12,769 bases of DNA from Alphaproteobacteria bacterium (GTDB lineage Bacteria > Pseudomonadota > Alphaproteobacteria > Micropepsales > Micropepsaceae), in assembly GCA_028869725.1 (NCBI GenBank), contig JAGWRJ010000499.1, forward strand, positions 1-12,769. The letters are read 5' to 3'. The notes beneath the pieces are model-generated. The model saw nothing but the letters and a program-made list of their open reading frames with translations, did no database searches and was not told the DNA's origin. Below are positions 1 to 7,328 of the stretch, piece by piece. Every line of letters starts with the position of its first letter. The stretch's first letter is position 1. The translations under genes were made by a program, and so were the position numbers.

Positions 1-265
1 AGAGCCGCCACCTATCTTGGCTGCGTTCCTGCATTCAGCAACGGCTCTTGCCCCTCGGTGCAGCAACACGCGTAGCGTGACACTCTCGATGCAGGGCCTC
101 ATCGAGGCGACAAGCCACTCAGCAATATTGGGTGCGAATTGAAGCCACAGATCGCGCAAAGCCTGCCAGGGAGCACCGTGAGTGTCTCACTCACTCCATG
201 TCAAGACGCATAGGACAAAATCAGAACCTGACAACAGGAGGTCTGACGCCGCCGCACCCATCAAT
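1..265. other. left-edge flank, no identifiable gene
   Basis: No gene could be recognised here. It lies beyond the stop codon of the exostosin-like gene. On the minus strand one frame stays open from about position 186 to the window edge, with an ATG at 102-100. Its translation resembles no family I know, and no ribosome binding site precedes the ATG. It could be the start of a gene outside the window or a chance open frame. A perfect short inverted repeat at 178-194 is listed separately. Confidence 0.4.
178..194. repeat. perfect 7-bp inverted repeat, 3-nt loop
   Basis: GTGAGTG and CACTCAC flank TCT, giving a perfect small hairpin about 70 bp beyond the stop of the exostosin-like gene. No run of T follows it on either strand, so it is not a standard intrinsic terminator. 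It could be a transcript 3'-end stabiliser, a protein site, or chance. Confidence 0.4.
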
Positions 266-1369
266 TCAGCTGGTTTGCCGGCACAACGCGTCACGTTTCG
301 CCGATACGAGGTCTGACCAATGCCCAAATCTGAGACGATGTTCGACCTCGGCGGACTGGCACCTGTCGCCGAACCGCTCCATCCAGCGCTCCAGATTGTC
401 TTCGGTCACTTCCGACCAATCATCCACAGTCACAATCGGGAATTGATCGTAAAGCGGCGTCAAATGCGACCGCTTGGTGATGGGAATCGCTCCCATCAGC
501 AGGGCTTCCCAAGTGCGATAACAATCGAATGCGCGGCCCAGCGGGCTGATCACGAAGGCCACATTGGAATAGCAGTGGTACAGGGACAAACGGGCGACCG
601 GGCGATCCAGGAATGTGACGGCTTTGCACGCGGAGAGTTTGCGGGCAATGTCGCGTCGGGTCTCGCTGCGTCCGACGCGGCTGGGCGAGTCGTTAAGGGC
701 AAAATCTGCAAATGCCACAAGCTTGCGTTCGGCCAAGGGTTTGCGCGCTGCAATGAGTTTCGAAAGCCGTAAGTCGAAGGTAGTCACGCGCGGCGGCACG
801 ATTCGATGGTGACCGAATATGTCTCTGTCCGTCCAGATATTATAGTTGGCAGGAAGGTCGTAGCGGTAAGGGTATGGTATTCCGATCGGGACCGGCGTCA
901 CCTTCGAGTGAGAGGGCAGGTCGCACTGGTCGGCAAACCAATGAAAGAGCTTTTCGCATTCGAGGAGAGTCCGTGAGGCCTCAGGCGCGTACTCCCACGG
1001 CGAGTTGTCGGCATCGGTGGTGACCAGCACGAAGCGGCCATCGATCTTCGGCAAGACGTTTCGCACGAAGGCGGCCAAATTGTCCACCCGCAGCCAGATA
1101 ATCGGCGCCGAAGGCAGGTTGCGATAGGTCCGTTCCCGCCACATGTCAGGGTTGCCCCAGTTCACATACGGCGTGCCGCCTGTTGCATCACTCATCAACG
1201 CGAAGAAGCGCGGCGAAATATAGCTGCCGACTTGCGGAGGCGTGATGCACAGGCCGCACTTTTCGAGCACCTCGTCGCGCAGAACCTTCACGAGAAAGCC
1301 GGCCGTAATTGTCTCTCCGTCGAACGGAGGCCGACCGAAATCGGCGATTATATCCTGTGCGGTAACCAT
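266..1369 (-). CDS. exostosin-like (GT47-type) glycosyltransferase
   Basis: This 367-residue protein has no signal peptide or membrane segment and is probably a cytosolic sugar transferase. The clearest family signal is the exostosin-type C-terminal block at residues 272-297 (FVISPLGRAFDCYRTWEALL, then MGAIPI). It is followed by an acidic stretch (VDDWSEVTEDN) typical of the nucleotide-sugar-binding half of these enzymes. A mid-protein segment around 150-170 (SHSKVTPVPIGIPYPYRYD) also fits bacterial exostosin-like proteins. It starts at ATG 1369, with a modest AAGG about 11 nt upstream. A 244-bp gap separates it from the upstream GT11-methyltransferase gene, so it may be read through or have its own promoter; none is convincing. 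The partial gene at the right edge shares the same C-terminal block. Donor and acceptor sugars cannot be inferred. Family assignment is fairly sure, function is general only. Confidence 0.75.
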   Translation of the reverse strand: MVTAQDIIADFGRPPFDGETITAGFLVKVLRDEVLEKCGLCITPPQVGSYISPRFFALMSDATGGTPYVNWGNPDMWRERTYRNLPSAPIIWLRVDNLAAFVRNVLPKIDGRFVLVTTDADNSPWEYAPEASRTLLECEKLFHWFADQCDLPSHSKVTPVPIGIPYPYRYDLPANYNIWTDRDIFGHHRIVPPRVTTFDLRLSKLIAARKPLAERKLVAFADFALNDSPSRVGRSETRRDIARKLSACKAVTFLDRPVARLSLYHCYSNVAFVISPLGRAFDCYRTWEALLMGAIPITKRSHLTPLYDQFPIVTVDDWSEVTEDNLERWMERFGDRCQSAEVEHRLRFGHWSDLVSAKRDALCRQTS

Positions 1370-1613
1370 CGAAATACAGCCTTGGAGGAACCGCCTGGGG
1401 TGCTTGCCGGAGATTCGTCAGTAGCCGGCATTTTGGCACGGTTTAATTCGGTTCAAAGTCAGACGACTCCGTGTTGTGAATTTTCTTGTAACCTCAGTCC
1501 AGCATATGAGCCTTTTGCGGGTACCCCTCATACCAAAAGGAAATCCACCAACTCGGCCTGTTCCTGCATATGAATCGGTCAAGCACCAAAGCAACCGCCC
1601 ACTATCTGACCCA

Positions 1614-3578
1614 TTATATTTTCAGCGCCCTGTCAAGAAGCGCTGCCGAAAAGGGGGCGGGGTGCTTGAATGCGATGTACAATCCATCACCCAGTGCAGC
1701 CACGCTTAGACCGCGTCGTTCGAACGCCGTCCGAAGTGATTTTTCCGTAAACCACGAAATGCGACCACCGCGCGGCCCCATGCGCCGGCCGCTCTGGCCG
1801 CACCGCGACATACCGGCCACGGAAGGCAACTCCACCATCACGATGCCAGAGCCGCCAATCGCCGGCGCGAGGCGATCCAGCGTCTCCGACGGGTCCGGCA
1901 CCCGATCCAGTATATCAAAACACGTCACCACGTCATAAGCTTTATCAGGTATGCCACCGGCTTGCGCATCGAAGAAATCGAATCGTTCCACCTCTTCATA
2001 CCCGTTGGCGCGCAGTATTTGGGTGAATTCAATATTGCCGGCACCATAATCCAGAATGCTTAACTGTTTGCCCTCCGGAAACAGACTCATGACTTTTGAG
2101 GCGGCACTTGTCGGTCGTTGCGTGACGATGTCCGGATTAGAACCGAAGAATTCCTCATTGTAGATATGCCGTAGCAGTAAATGCACATCCCATGTGTCGC
2201 AGAACTCGGTAAAAAGGAAGTCGCAATCTATGCAACGCCGGTAATAGACAGGCCACCCCTTAAGCGGCGTTGGAAGCCTGGCTTCTGGATCTTCCCACTG
2301 ATTGAAGTCGACCACATAGGACAGTCGCGTTTCCCCGCCACAAATTTTACAGACGCCCGGCCTATCGGCTGCCGCTGTATATTGCGGGGCGGCGTGATGT
2401 GTGGCACGACCCAATGCCACCCGAAGTTCAATGCTGCGCAACCGTGTCTTGCGTAACGCGGCGACTTGCGGCTCGCCGCGCAAGTCTTCCCCGCTGAAGC
2501 GGTTCCAGAAATTCGTCTCCTCCCAAGGGGCGTAGGGGACAAAGCGATGTTTGTCAAAATCCGGCAGAAAGCAACGCTGGCCCCTTTCAGCCAGAAGCGC
2601 CGCCATTCGTGAAAAGCTGGAATTGCACAGCAACAGCACCTCGGCCTCGCTCAACGCATAGAAGTCCGGCCAGAATTCGGCAAGACCCGGCGCCGCAAAA
2701 TAATCTGCCGGCAAAAGGGGAAAGTCAGCGAACTGCTCACGAACAGACGTACCGCCGTCGGTGGCAACAGCCACCACGGGATTGTCGAGTTGCGGTAGGA
2801 GCGTCGCCAGAAAGTCACGATACCACACGATGGGGACTATACGAGTTTCCGGTGTACCGATACTCACGTAATCGCCGCGGCGAATATGGATGGCGACGAG
2901 CGTACGCTTTTGCGATCGCAACTGTTTACGTGCACTTTCCAGCCTTCTTCTGGTCTTGTTGTCGTGCAGGGAAAATAGCCTCCGCAAAAAGGCGCGGTGA
3001 GGCCTGAAGCTCGGAGGGAATTCCTGGAAAAATCCGAAGAAATTTACGTTGCGCGGCGGGTCGTCCATCTCCCATAACGCCAGATCGTCGTTGTCGAAGG
3101 CATCGAACGCCAGTTCACACAATTCGCCTTCGCGCGAGCGGCTGTCGGAAAACCCGAAAAGTTCCTCACCCTGCCACGGCGGAACCCTGAGGGCGAGCCC
3201 GTTGCGCAAGGCGTAAAGTCTGAGAAAGGCGTATTCGAAGAGCTGATTACCAAAGCGCCCCGTTCTGCCGAGCGCCGTCATCGATATTGCGTCGCCCCCG
3301 CCCGGACTCAGTAAATTGGGATTAAGGACCAGGTCGGAGCGGACATATAGTGCGGTATGTTCATTTTGGCTTTGCGCCGGCAGGAAGCCAAGCTCAAAGA
3401 GGCGGCGGCGCAAGTGGGGAAACGAGGCAAGATCTGTGCAGGCACCGATTTCGATGAGAACTTTTCCCTCGAAAATCTCGTCGCCTTCGCCAACCAGTGT
3501 CAGCAGGGCCTCGGGGCTTTGTGTAACCAGAATTTCGTAGGAGACTGGCGACCGGGCAAGGAGTCCATCTGCGATCAT
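1614..3578 (-). CDS. GT11-like glycosyltransferase fused to zinc-ribbon SAM methyltransferase
   Basis: This 654-residue protein has two enzyme parts. Residues about 98-360 look like GT11 (alpha-1,2-fucosyltransferase-type): GRFGNQLFEYAF at 107-118, the HIRRGDY donor-binding motif at 231-237, and a CNSSFSRMAALLA segment near 318-330. Residues about 405-654 resemble sugar C-methyltransferases: paired cysteines C410/C413 and C449/C452 suggest a zinc ribbon, then the SAM loop LDYGAGN at 509-515 and a YDVVTCFDILDRVPDP segment. The first 95 residues are unassigned. The protein probably adds a deoxyhexose-like sugar to a glycan and methylates a sugar or other group, but substrates are unknown. Its ATG overlaps the stop of the upstream ABC transporter gene (ATGA, 3578-3575), so the two are translationally coupled. 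GT11 and this methyltransferase are normally separate proteins as far as I know. A frameshift-made fusion is unlikely because the frame is clean throughout. Confidence 0.8.
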   Translation of the reverse strand: MIADGLLARSPVSYEILVTQSPEALLTLVGEGDEIFEGKVLIEIGACTDLASFPHLRRRLFELGFLPAQSQNEHTALYVRSDLVLNPNLLSPGGGDAISMTALGRTGRFGNQLFEYAFLRLYALRNGLALRVPPWQGEELFGFSDSRSREGELCELAFDAFDNDDLALWEMDDPPRNVNFFGFFQEFPPSFRPHRAFLRRLFSLHDNKTRRRLESARKQLRSQKRTLVAIHIRRGDYVSIGTPETRIVPIVWYRDFLATLLPQLDNPVVAVATDGGTSVREQFADFPLLPADYFAAPGLAEFWPDFYALSEAEVLLLCNSSFSRMAALLAERGQRCFLPDFDKHRFVPYAPWEETNFWNRFSGEDLRGEPQVAALRKTRLRSIELRVALGRATHHAAPQYTAAADRPGVCKICGGETRLSYVVDFNQWEDPEARLPTPLKGWPVYYRRCIDCDFLFTEFCDTWDVHLLLRHIYNEEFFGSNPDIVTQRPTSAASKVMSLFPEGKQLSILDYGAGNIEFTQILRANGYEEVERFDFFDAQAGGIPDKAYDVVTCFDILDRVPDPSETLDRLAPAIGGSGIVMVELPSVAGMSRCGQSGRRMGPRGGRISWFTEKSLRTAFERRGLSVAALGDGLYIAFKHPAPFSAALLDRALKI

Positions 3579-5278
3579 TGAGTGGCTCCCACTTTGTCTC
3601 CTTGGGTCGAATTCAGGGCCTCCGAACGAACCCTTCGGTCTTCAACAACCCGGCCAAAGTCCAGACGAATGATACGATCAGCGGCGTCGAAGTATCGGTC
3701 GTCATGACTGACGACGATGACAGTCTTGCCCATCGCTTTCAGATCGCCCAACCATTCGCGATAGAAGCGGTGGCGATGCTCCGGATCCTGATCGGCACCG
3801 AATTCGTCGAGCACCATCACCGATCGACGATCCAGAATAGACACGATCAGTGCTAGGCGCTTGCGTTGGCCCGCAGATAATTCCACGCTTGTAAACGCAC
3901 CATCTGTGACGGCGGTTTTGCCCTTGAGATCGTATTTTTCAAGCAGCGCGGCGACGTTCGCCTCCTGCGGATCACGATGGCCGAGCAATTCTTTAAACAG
4001 GTGAAAATCGCCGAACACAGTGGAAAACTGCTCGCGATAGGCTTGGCGGTCATTTTCGGACACCGGTGTGCCGTTATAGAGGATTGTTCCCCCCGTCGGC
4101 CTGTAAAGGCCTGTGAGCACGCGCATCAACACCGTCTTGCCCGAACCATTGCCGCCAGCCAGGCACACGATGTCTCCGCGCCGAATGGTGAGATCTATCG
4201 GACCGAGGTGAAATTCCTCGTTACCCGACGCCCGGTCTTTCTCCTTCGGAAAGGCGAACGCTATGTTTTTTAATTCAATCTGTTCGAACGCCGGCAGATC
4301 CAGCCGACAGGAAACGGCTCTAGGCTCCCTGATGGCATCTATCGTTGCGGATAACCGCTTAATTTTTCCGAGCGCAACGCCTGCTCTTCCGAATTGCCCA
4401 AACGTCGTTATAACGGCGACGAGAGGTCCCATGGTGAAGAGAATGGCCGAAAGCAGCTGCATCGCCGTCACGGGCTTCACGGACACTAGTGCCGGAAGCA
4501 GCAATCCAATCGTGGCCATGGCGAGATAGAGGAAAAACGAGGTAGTCATGACACCGAGGCTGGAAAACTTCATTTCGGTGATCGTTTCTCCGAGCCACTT
4601 TCTGTGTATTCCTTCCAGAATTTCGCGATAATCGGCAGATTTGACCGCTGCCAGGCGCAATTCCTTGAAGCCTTCGAGGTGGCCGAGAATATTCATTTGG
4701 GAGTCGCGCCAGAGACCATCGAGCGTGTGCCGGCGCGATTGATTAGTGCGTTCGATGGTGGAGTGCACCGTCACGCCTGCAATGACGATGGCTACCGCCA
4801 TCGCAAAGCCGAGCGGAGATAGAAATCCGATATAAATTACGTTGAAGACTAGCGTCACGATACCGTTGGCGAAGTTCAGATGCAGGATCAGCGCGTCGGC
4901 AACCGTGGGCGCAGCGTACATCACGTTATAAAGAAGATCGCTCACGCCCTCGCTCTCGATAGTCTGCAGATTGGCCGAGCTGATTCGGTCCATCAGTCCG
5001 TCGCGAACTTGCACCGTCATCCGTGCGGCAAGGGCCTTGCCGCGCACGGCGGCAAAAAAATCCCCGCCCAGTATGATGGCAATAATCATGAGCGATGCCG
5101 GGGCGTAGAGCAAAAGCGTCTTCCCGCTTCCACCAGCCGCGATGGCGGCGTTGATCAGTGCCAGGAATGCGCCACGCGAAACACCTGTCAAAATGGCGAC
5201 GATAAGCAGTATCAGCCATTGCCGCTTGTCGCGCCGCGTCAACAGCGGCAGGTAATCCTTGATTGAAAGAAGCTTCAT
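3575..5278 (-). CDS. ABC exporter, cyclic-peptide-exporter (SyrD/PvdE/YojI) type
   Basis: This 567-residue half-transporter has a membrane domain joined to an ATPase. About six hydrophobic segments lie near residues 21-48, 56-75, 130-152, 155-172, 244-263 and 270-292. The nucleotide-binding domain has Walker A GGNGSGKT at 375-382, signature LSAGQRKRLAL from 467, Walker B VMVLDE ending at D491/E492 followed by FGADQDP, and the H-loop SHDDRYF around H525. The ADQDP and HDDRYF strings are typical of the SyrD/PvdE/YojI group, which exports peptides and siderophore precursors; a homodimer would be expected in the inner membrane. Here no peptide synthetase is seen, so it more likely moves the phosphonate-linked lipid or glycan of this locus (inference). 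The start at ATG 5278 has a weak ribosome binding site. A 67-codon open frame ends on this ATG. The stop overlaps the next gene's start. Confidence 0.88.
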   Translation of the reverse strand: MKLLSIKDYLPLLTRRDKRQWLILLIVAILTGVSRGAFLALINAAIAAGGSGKTLLLYAPASLMIIAIILGGDFFAAVRGKALAARMTVQVRDGLMDRISSANLQTIESEGVSDLLYNVMYAAPTVADALILHLNFANGIVTLVFNVIYIGFLSPLGFAMAVAIVIAGVTVHSTIERTNQSRRHTLDGLWRDSQMNILGHLEGFKELRLAAVKSADYREILEGIHRKWLGETITEMKFSSLGVMTTSFFLYLAMATIGLLLPALVSVKPVTAMQLLSAILFTMGPLVAVITTFGQFGRAGVALGKIKRLSATIDAIREPRAVSCRLDLPAFEQIELKNIAFAFPKEKDRASGNEEFHLGPIDLTIRRGDIVCLAGGNGSGKTVLMRVLTGLYRPTGGTILYNGTPVSENDRQAYREQFSTVFGDFHLFKELLGHRDPQEANVAALLEKYDLKGKTAVTDGAFTSVELSAGQRKRLALIVSILDRRSVMVLDEFGADQDPEHRHRFYREWLGDLKAMGKTVIVVSHDDRYFDAADRIIRLDFGRVVEDRRVRSEALNSTQGDKVGATQ

Positions 5279-5478
5279 GGGGCGCTTGGACTATCAGCTT
5301 TCAAGTCGTGGATGAAGGGCTGTCCCGCATGCCGGGGGCGCTTCCGGTTGATGTGACGATGCCATTTTTTCGGGGCGCGTTGAAGGTGCTGGGACGGGGC
5401 CAAGGTGGCATCATCCGTGCCGGGACCGACGTGACAGCTGGGGCTTGGCGGTGACGTTAGTCCCCAAGCCCAGGCCAT
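5275..5478 (-). CDS. possible 67-residue small protein, doubtful
   Basis: This open frame begins 9 nt after the stop of the CDP-alcohol transferase gene. Its TGA overlaps the ABC exporter's ATG as ATGA, the same junction style as two other gene pairs in this operon. That placement is the only argument for it. The protein is rich in proline, histidine and arginine, has no membrane segment or signal peptide, and resembles nothing I know. A hairpin (5438-5473) lies inside it, and the region could equally be an ordinary 209-bp spacer. Confidence 0.18.
   Translation of the reverse strand: MAWAWGLTSPPSPSCHVGPGTDDATLAPSQHLQRAPKKWHRHINRKRPRHAGQPFIHDLKADSPSAP
5438..5473 (-). repeat. inverted repeat just downstream of the CDP-alcohol transferase gene
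   Basis: CTGGGGCTTGG (5438-5448) can pair with CCAAGCCCAG (5464-5473), giving about 10 base pairs with one bulged G and a loop of about 15 nt. It starts 15 nt past the CDP-alcohol transferase stop, a usual place for a transcript end or processing site. No T-run follows on the minus strand, so it is not a textbook intrinsic terminator. It may attenuate transcription into the ABC exporter or be chance. Confidence 0.35.
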
Positions 5479-5487
5479 CGCGCTACG

Positions 5488-6219
5488 TCAGCCGCGTCTT
5501 GCGCGCAGGCTCTGCAAAATGCCGAATTGCGATAAGGCGAAATCGGCCAGCGAGTAGATAAGCAGAAACCAGGCGATCCATGCGAGGCGATGCCAATAGG
5601 CGGCAAAAAATACCATTAAGGGCATGAGACGGTCGATACCACTGAGAAAGGCAAACAGGCCGCGGGCCGGCGTGAGGCGCGTTCCGCCCGGCTGTTCGGG
5701 GGTTTCGCTGTACACGTCGGTTCCGCTCAGCTGGTCATAATAGAGCCGGCAAAAGCGCGCAGCCATGGCAGCGTAACCGGCCGCCAAGCAGATCGCTAGA
5801 CCACTATGGCCCTGTCGTCCGCCGGCATCGACCAGAATCCCGATGGCCACGTAAAAGCAGCCACGGAATGCCACATCGGTGGCGGTGTCGAAATAGCGGC
5901 CGGCCAGGCTCGACGTTTCCGTTACGCGCGCGATATTTCCGTCAACGCAGTCGAGAATCATCCAGACCGTCGCTGCCGCGGCCACAGTCCAGGCGGCCTC
6001 GCGGCCGCCGTAGGCCGCAATAAAAGGTAGAGCCAGTCCTAGCGCGAGCGACAGCAGCGTTACCATGGTTGCGCTGAAGGAGAGCGACAGAAGCAGTGGG
6101 GTCAGAAGGAAGGACAACGGGCGATAGATCAGCGCCGACGGCCATTCGCCATACCATTCTGCGCGGGCCTTGGCGGATGTGTAACTGCGCCGGATGTCGC
6201 CAACCGTATATTTACGCAT
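5488..6219 (-). CDS. CDP-alcohol phosphatidyltransferase, likely phosphonate headgroup transferase
   Basis: This 243-residue integral membrane protein carries the complete CDP-alcohol phosphotransferase signature D-x2-DG-x2-AR-x8-G-x3-D-x3-D: DCVDGNIAR at 90-98, G107, D111 and D115. The aspartates bind the metals that activate the CMP-linked substrate. About six hydrophobic segments follow an N-terminal amphipathic stretch, as usual for the family. Members move a headgroup from a CDP- or CMP-activated donor to an alcohol, or the reverse. With AEP-synthesis and cytidylyltransferase genes next door, the likely donor is CMP-AEP or a hydroxylated form and the acceptor a diacylglycerol, ceramide-like lipid or glycan hydroxyl (inference). 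A split version of the inositol-phosphate cytidylyltransferase/DIPP-synthase pair is the main alternative. A promoter-like sequence lies 30 nt upstream of the ATG. The gene is separated from the oxygenase by 323 bp, so it may begin its own transcript. Confidence 0.85.
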   Translation of the reverse strand: MRKYTVGDIRRSYTSAKARAEWYGEWPSALIYRPLSFLLTPLLLSLSFSATMVTLLSLALGLALPFIAAYGGREAAWTVAAAATVWMILDCVDGNIARVTETSSLAGRYFDTATDVAFRGCFYVAIGILVDAGGRQGHSGLAICLAAGYAAMAARFCRLYYDQLSGTDVYSETPEQPGGTRLTPARGLFAFLSGIDRLMPLMVFFAAYWHRLAWIAWFLLIYSLADFALSQFGILQSLRARRG

Positions 6220-6542
6220 TGCCGCTCGCGCCGCTGCCTGCGGTTGATGACATAGGTGCTATCCCAAGCGGGTGTCAAGACAAGCCTGCCGGGCGAGTGA
6301 CTCCGACTGGCAAAGGTCCTTAACCGACGCGATCTTGATCAATGAGCCGATGAACTCCGGCTTAACCCCTGGCCCTAGGGATTTAACCTATCAACACCAC
6401 CATAGTGACCCGCTTGCGGCACGTGCAGTCGGGAGAACTCTGTCCTCCACACTCCCTCGGTCCTTCGTAGGCATTGCTGCGGTATTAACCCCATTGGCTT
6501 CTCTCGCTGGGAGTGGGGATACAATTTGTTCAACGCCCGCAT
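6220..6542. other. 323-bp gap between oxygenase and CDP-alcohol transferase genes
   Basis: No gene or RNA was recognised on either strand; the open frames crossing it are short and resemble nothing. It holds the candidate promoter at 6249-6278. It also holds four copies of TTAACC in the same orientation (6320-6325, 6362-6367, 6383-6388, 6485-6490), the first three spaced 42 and 21 bp apart, and an 8-bp palindrome CCCTAGGG near 6373-6380. No clear terminator follows the oxygenase stop. It may be a regulatory region or a degraded insertion. Confidence 0.5.
6249..6278 (-). promoter_or_regulatory. candidate sigma-70-type promoter for the CDP-alcohol transferase gene
   Basis: On the minus strand a perfect TTGACA (plus-strand 6278-6273) is followed after 18 nt by TATGTC (6254-6249). 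Transcription would begin near 6242, leaving a short leader of about 22 nt before the ATG at 6219. The -10 box is poor in its last three bases, so this is a candidate only. It would allow the downstream genes to be expressed independently of the upstream cytidylyltransferase-oxygenase pair. Confidence 0.4.
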
Positions 6543-7328
6543 TCAAACGCGGAATTTGTATTCCTTGCCTGGCTCTCGTTCGATATCCGGCGGAAAACTC
6601 GCACGTTTGTCGGCAAAATATCTCGCGCACTGGTCCCCCGCCGAGGCGGAATTGTAGGTAAAGTAAACGATGCGGCGCGTTTGGGAGCTGAAATTGGGTT
6701 TGGAACCGTGTGGCACGAAACTGTCAAAGAAGACCACATCACCGGGTTCAGTAGGAATGACGTGCACTGGAAAGGCCGCCATCTCTTCTCGGGTCAAAGG
6801 CTTCCACTCCGTGCCGATGAGAGAGCGGATGCGCGGAATGTCCGCGATCCACAGGCAGCCGTTTTCCACCGTCGCAGGGTCGATCGAAACCAGCGCTGTG
6901 ATAAAGATTGGCGCGTAGATCGACCATCCCGCTTGCTGGTCCTGGTGACCCTCAAAGGCCGATCCTCCTGGCATCTTGAAATTTAGCTTGTCCTTGAAGA
7001 AGCAGGCTTTCGAACCAAAGAGTTGCTCGACCGATGCCATCAGTTTGCCGGAAAGGGCAAGCTTGGCGAAGTCGGGAAAAAAGGGAACAAAATTTTCGAT
7101 GCGATGAATGAGCTTTTGCGAAGGATCAATCAGGCTTTGCTCGTGATAGACCATGTGCCGGCCCACGACTTCCGGCGCCTTTTGCAGCTCGTCCGTCGAT
7201 GCCGCTATTTCCCGTACTTCAGCTGCCGAAAAGAATTTCGGTATGACAAGCCAGCCCTTTTCCTCAAAAACCTCTAGCTGTGAAGCGCTCAGGACTTTTT
7301 CCACTTCAGTATCGGACGTAAAGTTCAT
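6543..7328 (-). CDS. PhyH-family Fe(II)/2-oxoglutarate oxygenase, PhnY*-like
   Basis: This 261-residue protein is a soluble phytanoyl-CoA-dioxygenase-family enzyme that would use iron, O2 and 2-oxoglutarate to hydroxylate a substrate. The iron triad is visible as H128-x-D130 in EGHQDQQAGW and H207 in FVPHGSKPN, and arginines 218-219 in TRRIVYF would hold 2-oxoglutarate. The KDKLNFKMPGG stretch at 112-122 resembles PhnY* and related phosphonate-hydroxylating oxygenases as I remember them. PhnY* converts AEP to 1-hydroxy-AEP, so that reaction on AEP, CMP-AEP or the finished conjugate is the best guess. An ATG at 7346 is available, but ATG 7328 is preferred because it overlaps the stop of the cytidylyltransferase gene as ATGA, implying translational coupling. 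No PhnZ-like oxygenase, which would complete catabolism, is in the window. The family call is firm; the substrate is inferred. Confidence 0.85.
   Translation of the reverse strand: MNFTSDTEVEKVLSASQLEVFEEKGWLVIPKFFSAAEVREIAASTDELQKAPEVVGRHMVYHEQSLIDPSQKLIHRIENFVPFFPDFAKLALSGKLMASVEQLFGSKACFFKDKLNFKMPGGSAFEGHQDQQAGWSIYAPIFITALVSIDPATVENGCLWIADIPRIRSLIGTEWKPLTREEMAAFPVHVIPTEPGDVVFFDSFVPHGSKPNFSSQTRRIVYFTYNSASAGDQCARYFADKRASFPPDIEREPGKEYKFRV

Noticed and set aside
1..186. Open frame on the minus strand running off the left edge
   Set aside because: No ribosome binding site, no recognisable family and only about 60 codons; kept as a note, not called as a gene.
1503..1572. Two GCATATGA sequences 64 bp apart in the gap before the exostosin-like gene
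   Set aside because: The shared string is short, with no promoter spacing or symmetry beyond the CATATG palindrome; probably chance.
6272..6661. Plus-strand open frame of 129 codons across the oxygenase 3' end
   Set aside because: It overlaps the well-supported oxygenase gene on the opposite strand and resembles no protein family.
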